8,865 bases of DNA from assembly GCA_916048145.1 (NCBI GenBank), contig CAJZGT010000050.1, positions 1-8,865 of the forward strand, given 5' to 3'. The notes beneath the pieces were generated by a model, which ran no database searches, was not told the DNA's origin, and saw nothing but the letters and a program-made list of their open reading frames with translations. This document shows, piece by piece, positions 1 to 6,497 of the stretch. Position 1 is the first letter of the stretch, and the number at the start of each line of letters is the position of its first letter. The position numbers and the translations under genes were made by a program. Source of the stretch: an uncultured Streptococcus sp. (GTDB taxonomy: Bacteria; Bacillota; Bacilli; Lactobacillales; Streptococcaceae).

Positions 1-186
1 AGTAACTGATGGAGTTCCTGTTTCTGCATACGCTGGGACTTCAGTAATTGCTGGGGCGCCTGTCTCTGCATACGCTGGAATTTCAGTAATCGCTGGAGCG
101 CCTGTCTCTGCATACGCTGGGACTTCAGTAATTGCTGGGGCGCCTGTTTCTACATACGCTGGGACTTCGTTAATTGCTGCTTCTAA
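1..186 (-). repeat. 42-bp tandem repeats encoding a 14-residue PAYAETGAPAITEV unit
   Basis: Units start at bases 19, 61, 103 and 145, each 42 bases long, and bases 1-18 are the end of another unit, so the array runs past the window edge. The units at 19 and 103 are almost identical at base level. The unit at 145 decays into unique sequence after about 28 bases. Each unit encodes a version of P-A-Y-A/V-E-T-G-A-P-A-I-T-E-V/I. Near identity implies recent expansion, so copy number may vary between strains. Confidence 0.9.
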
Positions 187-2604
187 ACTATTAACTCCAC
201 TGTTGAATTCCGGAGCTACCTCAGCTACAGGAGCATCAGCCGCATTAACTCCTCCACTATATTCTGAAGCATCGGCTACAGTAGGAGGTGTTGCATCATT
301 TACCCCACCATTGAAATCAGAGCCATGATCTCCAGAAGGAGAGTCACTAGGATTCACACCACCGTTGAATTCAGGAGCATTAAGAGCACTTGGTACTTCG
401 TCAAGTTGTTTAGCGTCGTCAGAAGGTGCATCACTAGGATTTACACCACCACTAAAGTCTTTCAGTTCTTCACCCTTAGGAACTTCTTTTAAGTTTTCGA
501 TGTAACCTAAAGTTGCGTTGTAATCATCAGTTAGTCTAGTAATTGCATCGTCATCCTCTTGAACCAATTCGTTCACTTCGTCGAAATCAGTTTTGGCTTC
601 ATCACTAGCTGATTTAGCAGAAGCAACTGAAGCTTCTAGTTTAGTTACAGCATCTTGCAATCCATCTTGGATAGCTTGATCCGCATTGTTTTTCTTAGCA
701 GTTTCAAGAGCAGTTTTAGTTTTTTCTAAAGTTTCTTTTTGTTTATCTAACGCAGCATTCTTCTCTTCTACTACCTTAGCCTTTTCAGCAGCGTCAGCTT
801 TATCTTCATCAGCTTCGTTAGTTAATTGTTCAATTTTTTCAGCTAAATCATCAGCAATGTCTATAAGTTTTTTAACAATCGGTTTAGAATCTTCTTTTTT
901 AGCTGCTTCATCAATTTTTTTAGTTTCGTCAGCAGTTAATTCTTTAGTTTTATAAGCTTCAGGAGCTTTATCTTTTGTGTTGCCATCGTTGACGAATTCA
1001 TCTACAGCTTGAGTAGCTGTAAGAACTCCATCTTCAATCGCTTTTAATAAGGCTTCTTTACCGATTTCAGCTTTTGCTTCTTCGATAGCTTTCGCTTTAT
1101 CTTCAGGCTTGATGCTATCATCCTTGTTGATTTTATCTTCAGCTTTTTTTTCAAGTTGCTCTAAAGCACCTTTCAAAGCTTCTAAGTTAGCTGCTTCTTC
1201 TTTTTTAGCGTCTTCTTCTTTTTTAACTTCTTCTTCAACTTTAGCTTTTGCTTTAGCTGCTTCTTCTTTAGCCTTAGCTAATTCAGCTTCTGCGTCAGCT
1301 TTAGCTTTGTCTGCTTCTGCTTTTGCAGTCTCAGCAGCAGTTACATCAGCAGCTTCTTTTTTAGCTTTAGTGGTAGCTTCTTCTACTTTTTTAGCTTCTT
1401 CAGCTACTTTTTTCTCTAATTCAGCAACTTTAGCATCAGCCTCTGCTTTAGCTTTAGCAGCTTTTTCAGCTTCGGTTGGTTCTGCAGCTTCCTCTGGAGT
1501 TTCTTCTGCTGGTTTAGCTGGTTCTGCAGCTTCTTTTGCTTCTGCTTTTTTTACTTCTTCAAGAAGATTATCACGTTTTTCAGTTAAATCTTGAATTTCA
1601 GCTGTAGCAGCTTGAACTTTTTCATCAGCTTCATCAAATTCAGATTTGGCAGTATCGCGTTCTTTTTCAATCGCAGTTACAGCTTTTTCTAACGGTGCTG
1701 TGATATCTTCAGCAAATCCATTATCTTTAGCAGATTTAAGAGCTTCTTTTGCTTCTTTTAAAGTATCTTCCTGTTTTTTGAGTGTTTCAGCTTTCTTTTC
1801 AGCATCGGCTTTTAATTTCTCAGCATCATCCGTTAAGTTTTCAATTGTTTCAGTTAAATCATCAGCTTTATCTTGCAATTTTTCTGATTCAGGACGAGCA
1901 GCATCCGCTACTTCACCTTCTTCAATTCCCGCTTGCACCTCTTCAGGAAGCTTGTCCTTAGATACAGGAGTTTCTGTTTTAATTGTTGGATTAGTATCTT
2001 GTGCTTTTTCAGCATCATCTGCTAACTCAGCAAGAATATCAGAAGCATTTAATTCACCAGACTCAGCAGACTTTAATAATTCTTCTTTTGCTTTTTTGTC
2101 AAGCAATTCGTTATCAGGAATTTGTTTCAAAGCTTCAGTTAAAGCTTCTTTAGCTTCTGCTTCTTCTTTTGCAGCGGCTTCTGCTTTTGCGACTTCTGCT
2201 TTTGCTTTAGAGTCAGCTTTAGCAGCTTCTGCTTTTGCTTTAGCTAATTCATCGTCAGCCGTTTTCTTAGTTTCTTCAGCTTTAGTTTTTGCAACATCAG
2301 CCTCAGCAGCTTCTTTTTTCTCTGTTTCAAGTTTAGTAGCTGCATCAGTTGCTGTAGTAGTTGTTCTATCTACTTTAGATTGAGCTTCATCAACTTTAGC
2401 GTTAGCTTCTTTTTCAGCTTCCTTGGCTTTTTCAACCTCAGTTTTTGGTTTTTCAGCCGCAGGTGTAGGCTTAGTTTCTCCAGTAGGTTGAGCAGCTGTA
2501 GGTTTGTCATCAGCTTTCACAACTGACGGTTGAGATGCAACAAATGTAGCACCTAAAACAGCCACACTAGCCAAACTAGTTAAAATCATTTTCTTTTTGT
2601 TCAT
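1..2604 (-). CDS. Large PspA-like secreted coiled-coil surface protein, C-terminus beyond window
   Basis: The frame is open from ATG at 2604 to base 1, giving 868 residues with no stop, so the gene is cut by the window edge. Residues 1-31 form a signal peptide beginning MNKKKMILTSLASVAVLGA and ending SVVKA before D32. It is nearly the same as the signal of pneumococcal PspA (from memory). A short Pro/Thr linker follows (about 32-54). Residues 55-351 and 377-702 are two diverged copies of an Ala/Glu/Lys/Asp-rich coiled-coil module, and no Cys or Trp was noticed in my translation. Residues 716-805 carry five GGVN-type repeats, and residues from about 806 on are 14-residue Pro/Ala repeats. Family knowledge suggests an elongated wall-exposed adhesin or immune-evasion protein. 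The binding partner is unknown. Neither choline-binding repeats nor an LPXTG motif is visible, since either would lie past base 1. The gene has its own promoter. Secreted coiled-coil surface protein: high confidence. True PspA ortholog: doubtful, because the body differs. Confidence 0.9.
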   Translation of the reverse strand, partial: MNKKKMILTSLASVAVLGATFVASQPSVVKADDKPTAAQPTGETKPTPAAEKPKTEVEKAKEAEKEANAKVDEAQSKVDRTTTTATDAATKLETEKKEAAEADVAKTKAEETKKTADDELAKAKAEAAKADSKAKAEVAKAEAAAKEEAEAKEALTEALKQIPDNELLDKKAKEELLKSAESGELNASDILAELADDAEKAQDTNPTIKTETPVSKDKLPEEVQAGIEEGEVADAARPESEKLQDKADDLTETIENLTDDAEKLKADAEKKAETLKKQEDTLKEAKEALKSAKDNGFAEDITAPLEKAVTAIEKERDTAKSEFDEADEKVQAATAEIQDLTEKRDNLLEEVKKAEAKEAAEPAKPAEETPEEAAEPTEAEKAAKAKAEADAKVAELEKKVAEEAKKVEEATTKAKKEAADVTAAETAKAEADKAKADAEAELAKAKEEAAKAKAKVEEEVKKEEDAKKEEAANLEALKGALEQLEKKAEDKINKDDSIKPEDKAKAIEEAKAEIGKEALLKAIEDGVLTATQAVDEFVNDGNTKDKAPEAYKTKELTADETKKIDEAAKKEDSKPIVKKLIDIADDLAEKIEQLTNEADEDKADAAEKAKVVEEKNAALDKQKETLEKTKTALETAKKNNADQAIQDGLQDAVTKLEASVASAKSASDEAKTDFDEVNELVQEDDDAITRLTDDYNATLGYIENLKEVPKGEELKDFSGGVNPSDAPSDDAKQLDEVPSALNAPEFNGGVNPSDSPSGDHGSDFNGGVNDATPPTVADASEYSGGVNAADAPVAEVAPEFNSGVNSLEAAINEVPAYVETGAPAITEVPAYAETGAPAITEIPAYAETGAPAITEVPAYAETGTPSVT
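190..459 (-). repeat. Five GGVN-type repeats in the surface protein stalk
   Basis: The heptads DFSGGVN (439-459), EFNGGVN (352-372), DFNGGVN (298-318), EYSGGVN (244-264) and EFNSGVN (190-210) recur in frame. The last four are spaced exactly 54 bases (18 residues) apart, and the first gap is 87 bases. The spacers are rich in Pro, Asp, Ser and Ala. This is probably a non-helical stalk between the coiled coil and the wall. Similar short degenerate repeats occur in other streptococcal surface proteins (general knowledge, not checked). Confidence 0.85.
499..2442 (-). repeat. Internal tandem duplication of a ~300-325 residue coiled-coil module
   Basis: Copy A (residues 55-351, bases 1552-2442) and copy B (residues 377-702, bases 499-1476) share matching landmarks in the same order. 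TEVEKAKEAEKEA at 55 matches TEAEKAAKAKAEA at 377. KEELLKSAESGELNASD matches KEALLKAIEDGVLTATQ. LQDKADDLTETIENLTDD at 243 matches LIDIADDLAEKIEQLTNE at 580. LTEKRDNLLEEV at 340 matches LTDDYNATLGYI at 691. The offset grows from 322 to 337 to 351 residues, so copy B carries insertions. A Pro/Glu-rich linker of about 25 residues joins the copies. Divergence is high, so the duplication is old. Confidence 0.8.
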
Positions 2605-2642
2605 TTTTAAAACGCCCCTTTTTGGAATCATATTTTCTTCAT

Positions 2643-2671
2643 ATTATAACTCTTTAACATATATTAATCAA
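2643..2671 (-). promoter_or_regulatory. Sigma-70 type promoter of the surface protein gene
   Basis: On the minus strand TTGATT (2666-2671) is followed after exactly 17 bases by a perfect TATAAT (2643-2648). The expected start of transcription is near 2636, giving a leader of about 32 bases. The ribosome binding site is AAGGGG (2615-2620), 10 bases from the ATG, which is a poorer and more distant match than those of neighbouring genes. Confidence 0.8.
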
Positions 2672-2693
2672 GCGATATATTAAGTATGTTCAA

Positions 2694-2745
2694 AAAATAT
2701 GTTTATATTGACTAGTACAGAGTGAAATCAATATAAACATATTTT
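2694..2745. repeat. Perfect 18-bp inverted repeat with 16-base loop
   Basis: The left arm is 2694-2711 (AAAATATGTTTATATTGA) and its exact reverse complement is 2728-2745. The 16-base spacer contains the palindrome ACTAGT. The right end of the structure lies 23 bases upstream of the -35 box of the surface protein gene. On the minus strand the stem is followed by two more U residues, making a run of six, so it might act as a weak terminator for cbpD. Only 2 of 18 stem pairs are G-C, which argues against a standard terminator. An operator or a small mobile-repeat remnant are alternatives. Confidence 0.75.
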
Positions 2746-2933
2746 AAATTACTTAATACTACGGAAACCTAGATAAGCAATAAATTATTTATTAAAGAAT
2801 TTATCCCATGAAAATAGTTAATATCAAACAAGCTACAATAAAAAAGATATAAGAACGCTTCAAGTAAATATTTAAAATAGTGCTAATTACTTTTGAATAT
2901 AGTTAAAAATGATAATGAATCAAGTTTTTTAGT

Positions 2934-4292
2934 TTATTTTTCTTTAATCCACTCACCGTTATGATTTACAGTATAACCGTCCACTATAGTATTAACAGCT
3001 AGCTCACCTGAAGAGTAAGAATAATACCACTTACCAGATACTTGATACCAGCCCGTTTTCATTGCCCCTGAATCATCTAGATAATACCAAAATCCTTTCT
3101 CCTGTAACCAGCCTGTCTGCATTTCGCCTGACGATTTCAAATAATACCAGTTAGAACCATCTTTTAGCCATCCCGTTGATTTAGAACCATTGGATTTAAA
3201 ATGATACCAACTACCATTTACTTTCTTCCAATTTATAGCCAAACTACTATCCGTATTGTTGTTAGAGATATTTTCTGGTTGGTGAACATCCGAGTGCGAA
3301 ACTTCTTCCAACTGAACATAGCGACGACTTCCATTATAAGCAGTATAACTCAACCATTTATATCCATCTTTTTCGAGAATCTGATCATAATGAACGTTCT
3401 CTCCAGAGTAATAATAATCAATTGTAGTTGCGCTAGCTAGGGGCTGAGTCTTGATAGCAGATTTAGCCTTAAAAAAATGTGTTCCTCCTGTGGAAGAGAT
3501 ACGAGAATCATTTAGAACGTGAGAAACAAGAGGATTTGTATTCACAGCCTCCAACTGAACATAACGACGGCTTCCATTATAAGCCGTATAACTCAACCAC
3601 TTGTACCCATCTTTTTCAAGAACTTGATCATAATGAACATTATCGCCAGTATAATAGTAATCAATCGCAGTTGCGCTAGCTAGAGGCTGATTTTTGATAG
3701 CAGCCTTAGCCTTGAAAGAATGTGTTCCTCCTGTGGAAACTGAAGTTTGACTATTCCCTGCACTGCCTCCAGCTAAATCTTTAAAATGAATAAAACCAGT
3801 CATGGTATTGGCCTTCACGACGCGCTTATTATAAGATTCCCTTATCCCATAGTTGTATTCTTCAATCTCAATCTGATCTCCCATTACATTTGACACCCAG
3901 GCAACATGACCATAAGTCCCTACAGTAGACCAAGCAATGGAGCCAATAGCTGGTGTATTATCTACACGATACCCTTCACGACGAGCACGATGACCCCATT
4001 CATTCGCATTTCCATAAGCTGCCGGAATCTCAAAACCATTTACACCACTTAAGCGAAAGGCTGCAAAAGAAGTACACTGACGAGAATACATGCGCCACTT
4101 ATCAATTTCCTGACTGCCATTTTTATAATAAGCAGGATAATCATCCCCACGCGCAATCGATCCATTTCCTCCGGAATAGGCATATGCACTATCACCCGCT
4201 GCTAGCATCAATCCTACTACTAAAAAGGGAACAACTTTTTTAGCTGATTTTCTAAAAGAAAATTCTGTTACTTTGAATGGTAAAACTTTCAT
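2934..4292 (-). CDS. cbpD: CbpD, competence-induced choline-binding murein hydrolase
   Basis: The 452-residue product is close to pneumococcal CbpD (about 448). Residues 1-38 are a signal peptide ending AYA. The CHAP domain covers about 60-172, with likely catalytic Cys73 (SRQCTSF), His129 (TYGHVAWV) and an acidic/polar third position in EEYNYG (145-149). Two SH3b domains follow (about 188-253 and 269-334, 81 residues apart). Residues 355-452 are four choline-binding repeats with GWLxxxxxWYYL signatures. In pneumococcus CbpD is secreted by competent cells, binds teichoic-acid choline and cuts peptidoglycan of non-competent siblings (fratricide), releasing DNA with help from LytA and LytC. Producer protection by ComM is encoded elsewhere. 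The start is supported by AAGGAGG at 4297-4303. A ComX-type box 49 bases upstream fits late-competence control. No lesion is seen. Confidence 0.96.
   Translation of the reverse strand: MKVLPFKVTEFSFRKSAKKVVPFLVVGLMLAAGDSAYAYSGGNGSIARGDDYPAYYKNGSQEIDKWRMYSRQCTSFAAFRLSGVNGFEIPAAYGNANEWGHRARREGYRVDNTPAIGSIAWSTVGTYGHVAWVSNVMGDQIEIEEYNYGIRESYNKRVVKANTMTGFIHFKDLAGGSAGNSQTSVSTGGTHSFKAKAAIKNQPLASATAIDYYYTGDNVHYDQVLEKDGYKWLSYTAYNGSRRYVQLEAVNTNPLVSHVLNDSRISSTGGTHFFKAKSAIKTQPLASATTIDYYYSGENVHYDQILEKDGYKWLSYTAYNGSRRYVQLEEVSHSDVHQPENISNNNTDSSLAINWKKVNGSWYHFKSNGSKSTGWLKDGSNWYYLKSSGEMQTGWLQEKGFWYYLDDSGAMKTGWYQVSGKWYYSYSSGELAVNTIVDGYTVNHNGEWIKEK
3308..3735 (-). repeat. Duplicated SH3b coding segments in cbpD
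   Basis: Two blocks, about 3308-3492 and 3551-3735, are offset by exactly 243 bases (81 codons). They are highly similar at base level: both encode GTHxFKAKxAIKxQPLASAT, a DYYY segment, LEKDGYKWLSYTAYNGSRR and YVQLE. The 60-base linker between them (NTNPLVSHVLNDSRIS) is unique. High base-level similarity suggests recent duplication or gene conversion between the copies. Confidence 0.9.
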
Positions 4293-4341
4293 TCTTCCTC
4301 CTTGAAAAATAATATAAATCGAAGATTGCCTTCACTTAAAT

Positions 4342-4349
4342 TATTCGGA
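4342..4349 (-). promoter_or_regulatory. Probable ComX (SigX) box of cbpD
   Basis: On the minus strand TCCGAATA sits 49 bases upstream of the cbpD start, preceded by a T-rich tract. This differs by one base (second position) from the cin-box TACGAATA recognised by the competence sigma factor ComX. cbpD is a known late competence gene in pneumococcus, so the site and the gene agree. No sigma-70 -10/-35 pair was noticed in the same gap. Confidence 0.75.
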
Positions 4350-4382
4350 GAAAAAAGAAAAAGTGAGAAAATTTCTCACTTT
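4350..4382 (-). terminator. Intrinsic terminator after veg
   Basis: On the minus strand AAAGTGAGA (4374-4382) pairs with TCTCACTTT (4360-4368) around a 5-base loop, and a U-rich run follows (TTTTTCTTTTTT, about 4351-4362). The hairpin begins inside the veg stop codon (4381-4383). It ends the gdpP-rplI-dnaB-veg operon, and its U-tract lies immediately upstream of the ComX box of cbpD. Confidence 0.85.
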
Positions 4383-4647
4383 AGTCAAGATAATGAATCA
4401 AATTCTTTTCTGTAAGGATATCTGAGTAAGTAAAGGATTCAACGTAAACATTAGCTTGTTTATCTCCTTCAACGTTTCCAAATTCAACGATAAATAGGGA
4501 TGGATAAACCTCAATTAGCTTACCCAATCTATTTTTTTGGCGCTTACGACCATTCTCCAAAGTCATTTCTACGACTTGTCCCTCATGTGCCTTGATTTCT
4601 TCTTTGATTTTTTTCATCTTGGCTACATCTGTAAATGCATCTGACAT
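4381..4647 (-). CDS. veg: Veg family protein (DUF1021)
   Basis: This 88-residue protein has the Veg-family core: a basic NGRRK-like stretch (ENGRKRQKNRLGKLIEVYPSL, residues 32-52) followed by FIVEF and the SFTYSDILT motif near residues 70-78. B. subtilis Veg (86 residues) has TLKANGGRRK, AETYPSVFVIQL and SYSYADILTE in the same order (from memory). Veg in Bacillus has been linked to biofilm stimulation and spore outgrowth; its biochemical role in streptococci is not settled. The ATG lies 1 base after the dnaB stop, and the SD AGGGAGG (4654-4660) is inside the end of dnaB, so the two are probably translationally linked. No signal peptide or membrane segment is present. Confidence 0.85.
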   Translation of the reverse strand: MSDAFTDVAKMKKIKEEIKAHEGQVVEMTLENGRKRQKNRLGKLIEVYPSLFIVEFGNVEGDKQANVYVESFTYSDILTEKNLIHYLD

Positions 4648-4648
4648 C

Positions 4649-6001
4649 TTATGCCTCCCTCTTTGAGATACTTGAAAATTTATTGTATTCTTTTTGGAAA
4701 ATCAATTCCACCGTTCCACGAGCTCCACTACGGTTTTTCTCGATAATAACTTCTACCTTATTATTTGGTATTCCTTCCTCTTCTTCACCACCACGCTCAT
4801 AGTAGTCATCACGATAAAGAAAGGCTACGATATCAGCGTCCTGCTCAATAGACCCAGATTCACGAATATCAGACAAGACCGGTCTCTTATCCTGACGTTG
4901 TTCTACACCACGAGAAAGCTGACTTAGAGCGATTACTGGAACTTTCAGTTCCTTGGCTAGGATTTTCAACTGACGTGAAATTTCTGAAACCTCTTGTTGA
5001 CGATTTTCTCGACCAGTTCCCGTGATAAGCTGCAAATAGTCTATCAAAATCAAACCAAGATTTCCAGTTTCTTGAGCTAATTTACGTGAACGAGAACGAA
5101 TCTCTGTAATCCGAATCCCTGGCGTATCATCGATATAGATACTTGCATTAGCTAGATTCCCTTGAGCAATGGTATATTTTTTCCACTCCTCATCAGTCAA
5201 TTGACCCGTACGGATAGAATGCGATTCTACCAAACCTTCTGCCGCCAACATACGATCCACTAGACTTTCCGCACCCATTTCCAGTGAAAAAATAGCAACC
5301 GTTTTGTCTAACTTAGTCCCAATGTTCTGAGCAATATTCAAGGCAAAGGCTGTCTTACCAACCGCCGGACGAGCTGCTAAGATAATCAACTCCTCCTCAT
5401 GAAGACCAGTTGTCATATGATCCAAATCACGATAACCTGTCGCAATACCTGTAATATCAGTCGTTTGTTGAGAACGAGCCTCCAGATTTCCAAAGTTGAC
5501 ATTCAATACATCTCGAATGTTCTTAAATCCACTTCGATTTGCATTTTCACTAACATCAATCAGACCTTTTTCTGCTTGAGCAATGATTTCATCAGCTGGT
5601 TGTGAAGCCTCGTAAGCTTGATTGACAGACTCTGTCAACTTGGCGATTAATCGCCGTAACATAGCCTTTTCTGCAACAATTTTAGCATAATACTCCGCAT
5701 TAGCAGAAGTTGGCACAGAATTGACAATCTCAACCAAGTAAGACAGGCCACCAATATTCTGTAAATCACCTTGATTATCAAGAATGGTACGAACCGTTGT
5801 TGCATCAATAGCATCGCCACGATCGGATAAATCGACCATAGCTTGGAAAATCAAACGATGGGCATACTTAAAAAAGTCCCGAGACTCAATATATTCTCGC
5901 ACAAAAACAAGCTTACTCTCGTCAATAAAGATAGCCCCCAAAACGGATTGTTCAGCTAAGATATCTTGAGGTTGTACTCGTAACTCTTCTACTTCTGCCA
6001 T
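4649..6001 (-). CDS. dnaB: Replicative DNA helicase DnaB
   Basis: The 450-residue protein has the usual length and order for DnaB. The N-terminal helical collar domain begins near PQDILAEQSVLGAIF (11-25) and reaches about 150, and the RecA-like C-terminal ATPase runs from about 185. Motifs seen are Walker A AARPAVGKTAF (209-219, Lys216/Thr217), FSLEM with catalytic Glu241, Walker B LILIDYLQLI (317-326, Asp321), ALSQLSRGVEQR (358-369) and RPVLSDIRESGSIEQDAD (373-390). It works as a hexamer that unwinds DNA 5' to 3' at the fork and recruits primase DnaG. Loading in this group needs accessory proteins encoded elsewhere. An SD-like AAGGAAGGGAAG (6006-6017) precedes the ATG. It is third in the operon, 43 bases after rplI. 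No intein or frameshift is seen. Confidence 0.97.
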   Translation of the reverse strand: MAEVEELRVQPQDILAEQSVLGAIFIDESKLVFVREYIESRDFFKYAHRLIFQAMVDLSDRGDAIDATTVRTILDNQGDLQNIGGLSYLVEIVNSVPTSANAEYYAKIVAEKAMLRRLIAKLTESVNQAYEASQPADEIIAQAEKGLIDVSENANRSGFKNIRDVLNVNFGNLEARSQQTTDITGIATGYRDLDHMTTGLHEEELIILAARPAVGKTAFALNIAQNIGTKLDKTVAIFSLEMGAESLVDRMLAAEGLVESHSIRTGQLTDEEWKKYTIAQGNLANASIYIDDTPGIRITEIRSRSRKLAQETGNLGLILIDYLQLITGTGRENRQQEVSEISRQLKILAKELKVPVIALSQLSRGVEQRQDKRPVLSDIRESGSIEQDADIVAFLYRDDYYERGGEEEEGIPNNKVEVIIEKNRSGARGTVELIFQKEYNKFSSISKREA

Positions 6002-6016
6002 CAGACTTCCCTTCCT

Positions 6017-6043
6017 TTTACAATCTTGTCAAGAAAGTGTAAA
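6017..6043 (-). promoter_or_regulatory. Imperfect dyad filling the rplI-dnaB gap
   Basis: On the minus strand TTTACA...TCTTG A CAAGA...TGTAAA forms a nested inverted repeat: a perfect 5-bp inner palindrome around a single A and a perfect 6-bp outer arm, with unequal short internal bulges. It lies between the rplI stop (6045-6047) and the dnaB SD. No U-run follows, so a terminator is unlikely. An RNA hairpin that affects processing or translation of dnaB is possible but unproven. Confidence 0.4.
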
Positions 6044-6044
6044 T

Positions 6045-6497
6045 TTACCCTTCTTTCACACGAAGATTGATCACACTTGTGATATCTTGATAAATTTTCA
6101 CTGGTACATCGATCAAACCAACCGCCCGAATCGGAGCTTGTACTTGAATATGACGTTTATCAATCTTAATTCCAAATTGCTTTTGCAATTCTTCTGCAAT
6201 CTTCTTATTCGTAATTGAACCAAAAGTACGGCCATCTGGGCCAACTTTTTCAACAAATTCTACAATAGTTTCCTCTGCTTCTAGTTGGGCTTTAATTGCT
6301 TTTGCTTCTGCAATCATCTCAGCGTGAGCTTTTTCTTCAGATTTTTGTTTACCACGAAGTTCACCTACAGCTTGAGCAGTCGCTTCTTTGGCTAGATTCT
6401 TTTTGATAAGAAAGTTTTGCGCATACCCTGTTGGTACTTCCTTAATTTCGCCTTTTTTACCTTTTCCTTTAACATCTGCTAAAAAGATTACTTTCAT
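6045..6497 (-). CDS. rplI: 50S ribosomal protein L9
   Basis: The 150-residue product has the length and layout of L9. The N-terminal 23S rRNA-binding domain starts [21 protein letters not shown] and continues [13 protein letters not shown] (25-37). A long charged connecting helix follows (about 45-77), then a C-terminal domain with [11 protein letters not shown] (86-96) and the helix [19 protein letters not shown]9 binds the base of the L1 stalk of the large subunit and helps keep the reading frame. The ATG overlaps the gdpP stop as ATGA (6494-6497). The SD AAAGGAG lies in the last codons of gdpP, whose Lys/Glu tail (KEKEKEE) is partly the coding sense of that purine-rich site. Linkage of gdpP, rplI and dnaB is common in Firmicutes. 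Confidence 0.97.
   Translation of the reverse strand: MKVIFLADVKGKGKKGEIKEVPTGYAQNFLIKKNLAKEATAQAVGELRGKQKSEEKAHAEMIAEAKAIKAQLEAEETIVEFVEKVGPDGRTFGSITNKKIAEELQKQFGIKIDKRHIQVQAPIRAVGLIDVPVKIYQDITSVINLRVKEG

Larger units (their letters stand above)
2605..2933. other. 329-base AT-rich intergenic region between cbpD and the surface gene
   Basis: No ORF of useful length is seen on either strand. The left part holds the surface-gene leader and promoter (2605-2671), and the middle holds the perfect inverted repeat (2694-2745). Bases 2746-2933 are AT-rich and include only a small palindrome (AATAAAT/ATTTATT, about 2779-2793). No convincing GC-rich intrinsic terminator follows cbpD. I recognise no BOX or RUP element here. 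Confidence 0.7.

Noticed and set aside
1..186. CRISPR-like array
   Set aside because: The 42-bp units are directly adjacent with no unique spacers and stay in frame, so they are protein-coding repeats.
1646..2383. Plus-strand open frame of 245 codons (also 686-955 and 1109-1594)
   Set aside because: They lie opposite the surface protein gene. Its GCT, AAA and GAA codons read backwards as Ser, Phe and similar codons and seldom make stops. They have low-complexity Ser/Ala/Phe content and no known domain.
2605..2933. Known pneumococcal dispersed repeats (BOX, RUP) or an IS remnant
   Set aside because: The recalled BOX and RUP sequences do not match, and no transposase fragment or target duplication is seen. 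The inverted repeat is reported on its own.
3201..4243. Plus-strand frames at 3201-3440, 3479-3679 and 3953-4243
   Set aside because: They are antisense to intact, recognisable cbpD domains; their sequences look random and rich in His and Tyr, with no gene context.
4694..5969. Plus-strand frames at 4694-4927, 5399-5605 and 5784-5969
   Set aside because: They are antisense to conserved dnaB; no ribosome site or domain supports them.
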